Source: Thermoleophilia bacterium
GTDB taxonomy: Bacteria > Actinomycetota > Thermoleophilia > Gaiellales > SKUG01
DNA length: 6,500 bases
Assembly (NCBI GenBank): GCA_020438525.1
Contig: JAGQUL010000345.1
Location: 1 to 6,500 of the forward strand
Direction of reading: 5' to 3'
This document shows, piece after piece, positions 6,358 through 6,500 of this stretch. The first letter of the stretch is position 1. Each line of letters opens with the position of its first letter. Below the pieces are notes generated by a model, which saw only the letters and a list, made by a program, of their open reading frames with translations, was not told where the DNA came from and did not search any database. The position numbers were made by a program, and so were the translations under genes.

Positions 6358-6500
6358 TCAACCCCTCACAGCGAAAACGGTGGATTCAGGCTTAGTGCCT
6401 GTCGGATCCACATTATTCACCGGGTCATTAGCCGCATACGAATACGCCGTAGGGAATGCTTGAGGTTTCGTAGACACGTTGATGTTGTGTCTTACGCCGC
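6358..6500 (-). pseudogene. RHS/YD-repeat protein core, C-terminal end, cut by the IS
   Basis: The minus-strand frame is open from the window edge and ends at TGA 6360-6358 inside the IS, giving 47 residues here. It contains AYSYAANDPVNNVDPTG, the diagnostic end of the RHS-repeat-associated core domain (consensus Y-Y-NDPVN-DP-G). RHS proteins are large secreted or surface shells whose variable C-terminal toxin tip follows directly after this motif. Here only Thr-Lys follow before the IS repeat begins; the last ten residues (PESTVFAVRG) are IS sequence. The tip domain, and any immunity gene behind it, is missing. The 110 bases outside the IS are about 51% G+C, much lower than the rest of the window, suggesting horizontal origin. 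The assignment rests on a short but very characteristic motif. Confidence 0.8.
6378..6390 (-). repeat. IS right terminal inverted repeat
   Basis: CGGTGGATTCAGG on the plus strand is the exact reverse complement of 4833-4845. Read on the minus strand it also encodes the first foreign residues (Pro-Glu-Ser-Thr) added to the cut RHS protein. Confidence 0.9.

Larger units (their letters stand above)
4833..6390 (-). mobile_element. Complete IS1380-family insertion sequence (1558 bp)
   Basis: The ends are 13-bp perfect inverted repeats beginning CCTGAATCC, and between them is one full-length IS1380-type DDE transposase on the minus strand. The size fits the family's usual 1.5-1.8 kb. No gene is carried besides the transposase. 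The bases outside are ATTGAA on the left and CTTAGT on the right, so the short direct repeat this family normally leaves at its target is missing. The left flank is the broken pilus-cluster gene and the right flank an RHS gene fragment, so the element sits at a junction between unrelated sequences. It looks recently active or intact: I see no frameshift or stop in the transposase. Confidence 0.92.

Noticed and set aside
4989..6395. Long plus-strand open frame opposite the transposase (468 codons)
   Set aside because: It is the antisense shadow of a high-GC DDE transposase: Arg/His-rich low-complexity product, no recognisable domain, and the opposite frame has clear catalytic motifs.
1..6500. 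CRISPR array, tRNA or rRNA gene
   Set aside because: I saw no regularly spaced repeats, no cloverleaf with a T-arm GGTTC motif in the right context, and no rRNA-like sequence; the window is filled by protein genes and the IS.

Overview
The base composition is high in G+C (about two thirds in a stretch I counted) and codon third positions are G/C-rich. Together with a type IV pilin-like minor pilin cluster and an IspH gene, this suggests a free-living high-GC bacterium. An actinobacterium is my best guess, but nothing here proves it. The last 110 bases differ: I count about 51% G+C, with about 53% G/C at third codon positions.

Layout. Positions 1-477 (+) hold the C-terminal half of IspH, the iron-sulfur enzyme of the MEP isoprenoid pathway. 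It converges, 12 bases apart, with a minus-strand cluster of three tightly overlapping genes running from about 4828 down to 490. In transcription order these are a large cysteine-rich surface protein that has lost its N-terminus, a PilW-like prepilin with a class III leader, and a PilX-like pilus protein with a single N-terminal membrane helix. Start/stop overlaps (ATGA, and a 7-base overlap) indicate one coupled operon for minor components of a type IV pilus or pseudopilus.

Positions 4833-6390 are a complete insertion sequence of the IS1380 family, 1558 bp. It has 13-bp perfect terminal inverted repeats, a full-length DDE transposase on the minus strand, a perfect hairpin downstream of the transposase, and an inverted repeat that would mask the transposase ribosome binding site in read-through transcripts. 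On the far side (6391-6500, minus strand) is the end of the conserved core of an RHS/YD-repeat protein. It is cut by the IS exactly at the junction where a variable C-terminal toxin domain would normally begin.

The two IS flanks do not belong to the same gene (RHS on one side, pilus protein on the other), and there is no target-site duplication. The simplest readings are an IS-mediated deletion, inversion or recombination between two IS copies, or an assembly join across a multi-copy IS. Either way, both flanking genes are broken: the pilin operon has lost its promoter and the leader of its first gene, and the RHS gene has lost its tip. I see no new defence or mobile system beyond these. The most interesting items are the broken RHS/pilin junction, the IS self-protection structure, and the unusual cysteine-rich pilin-cluster protein.
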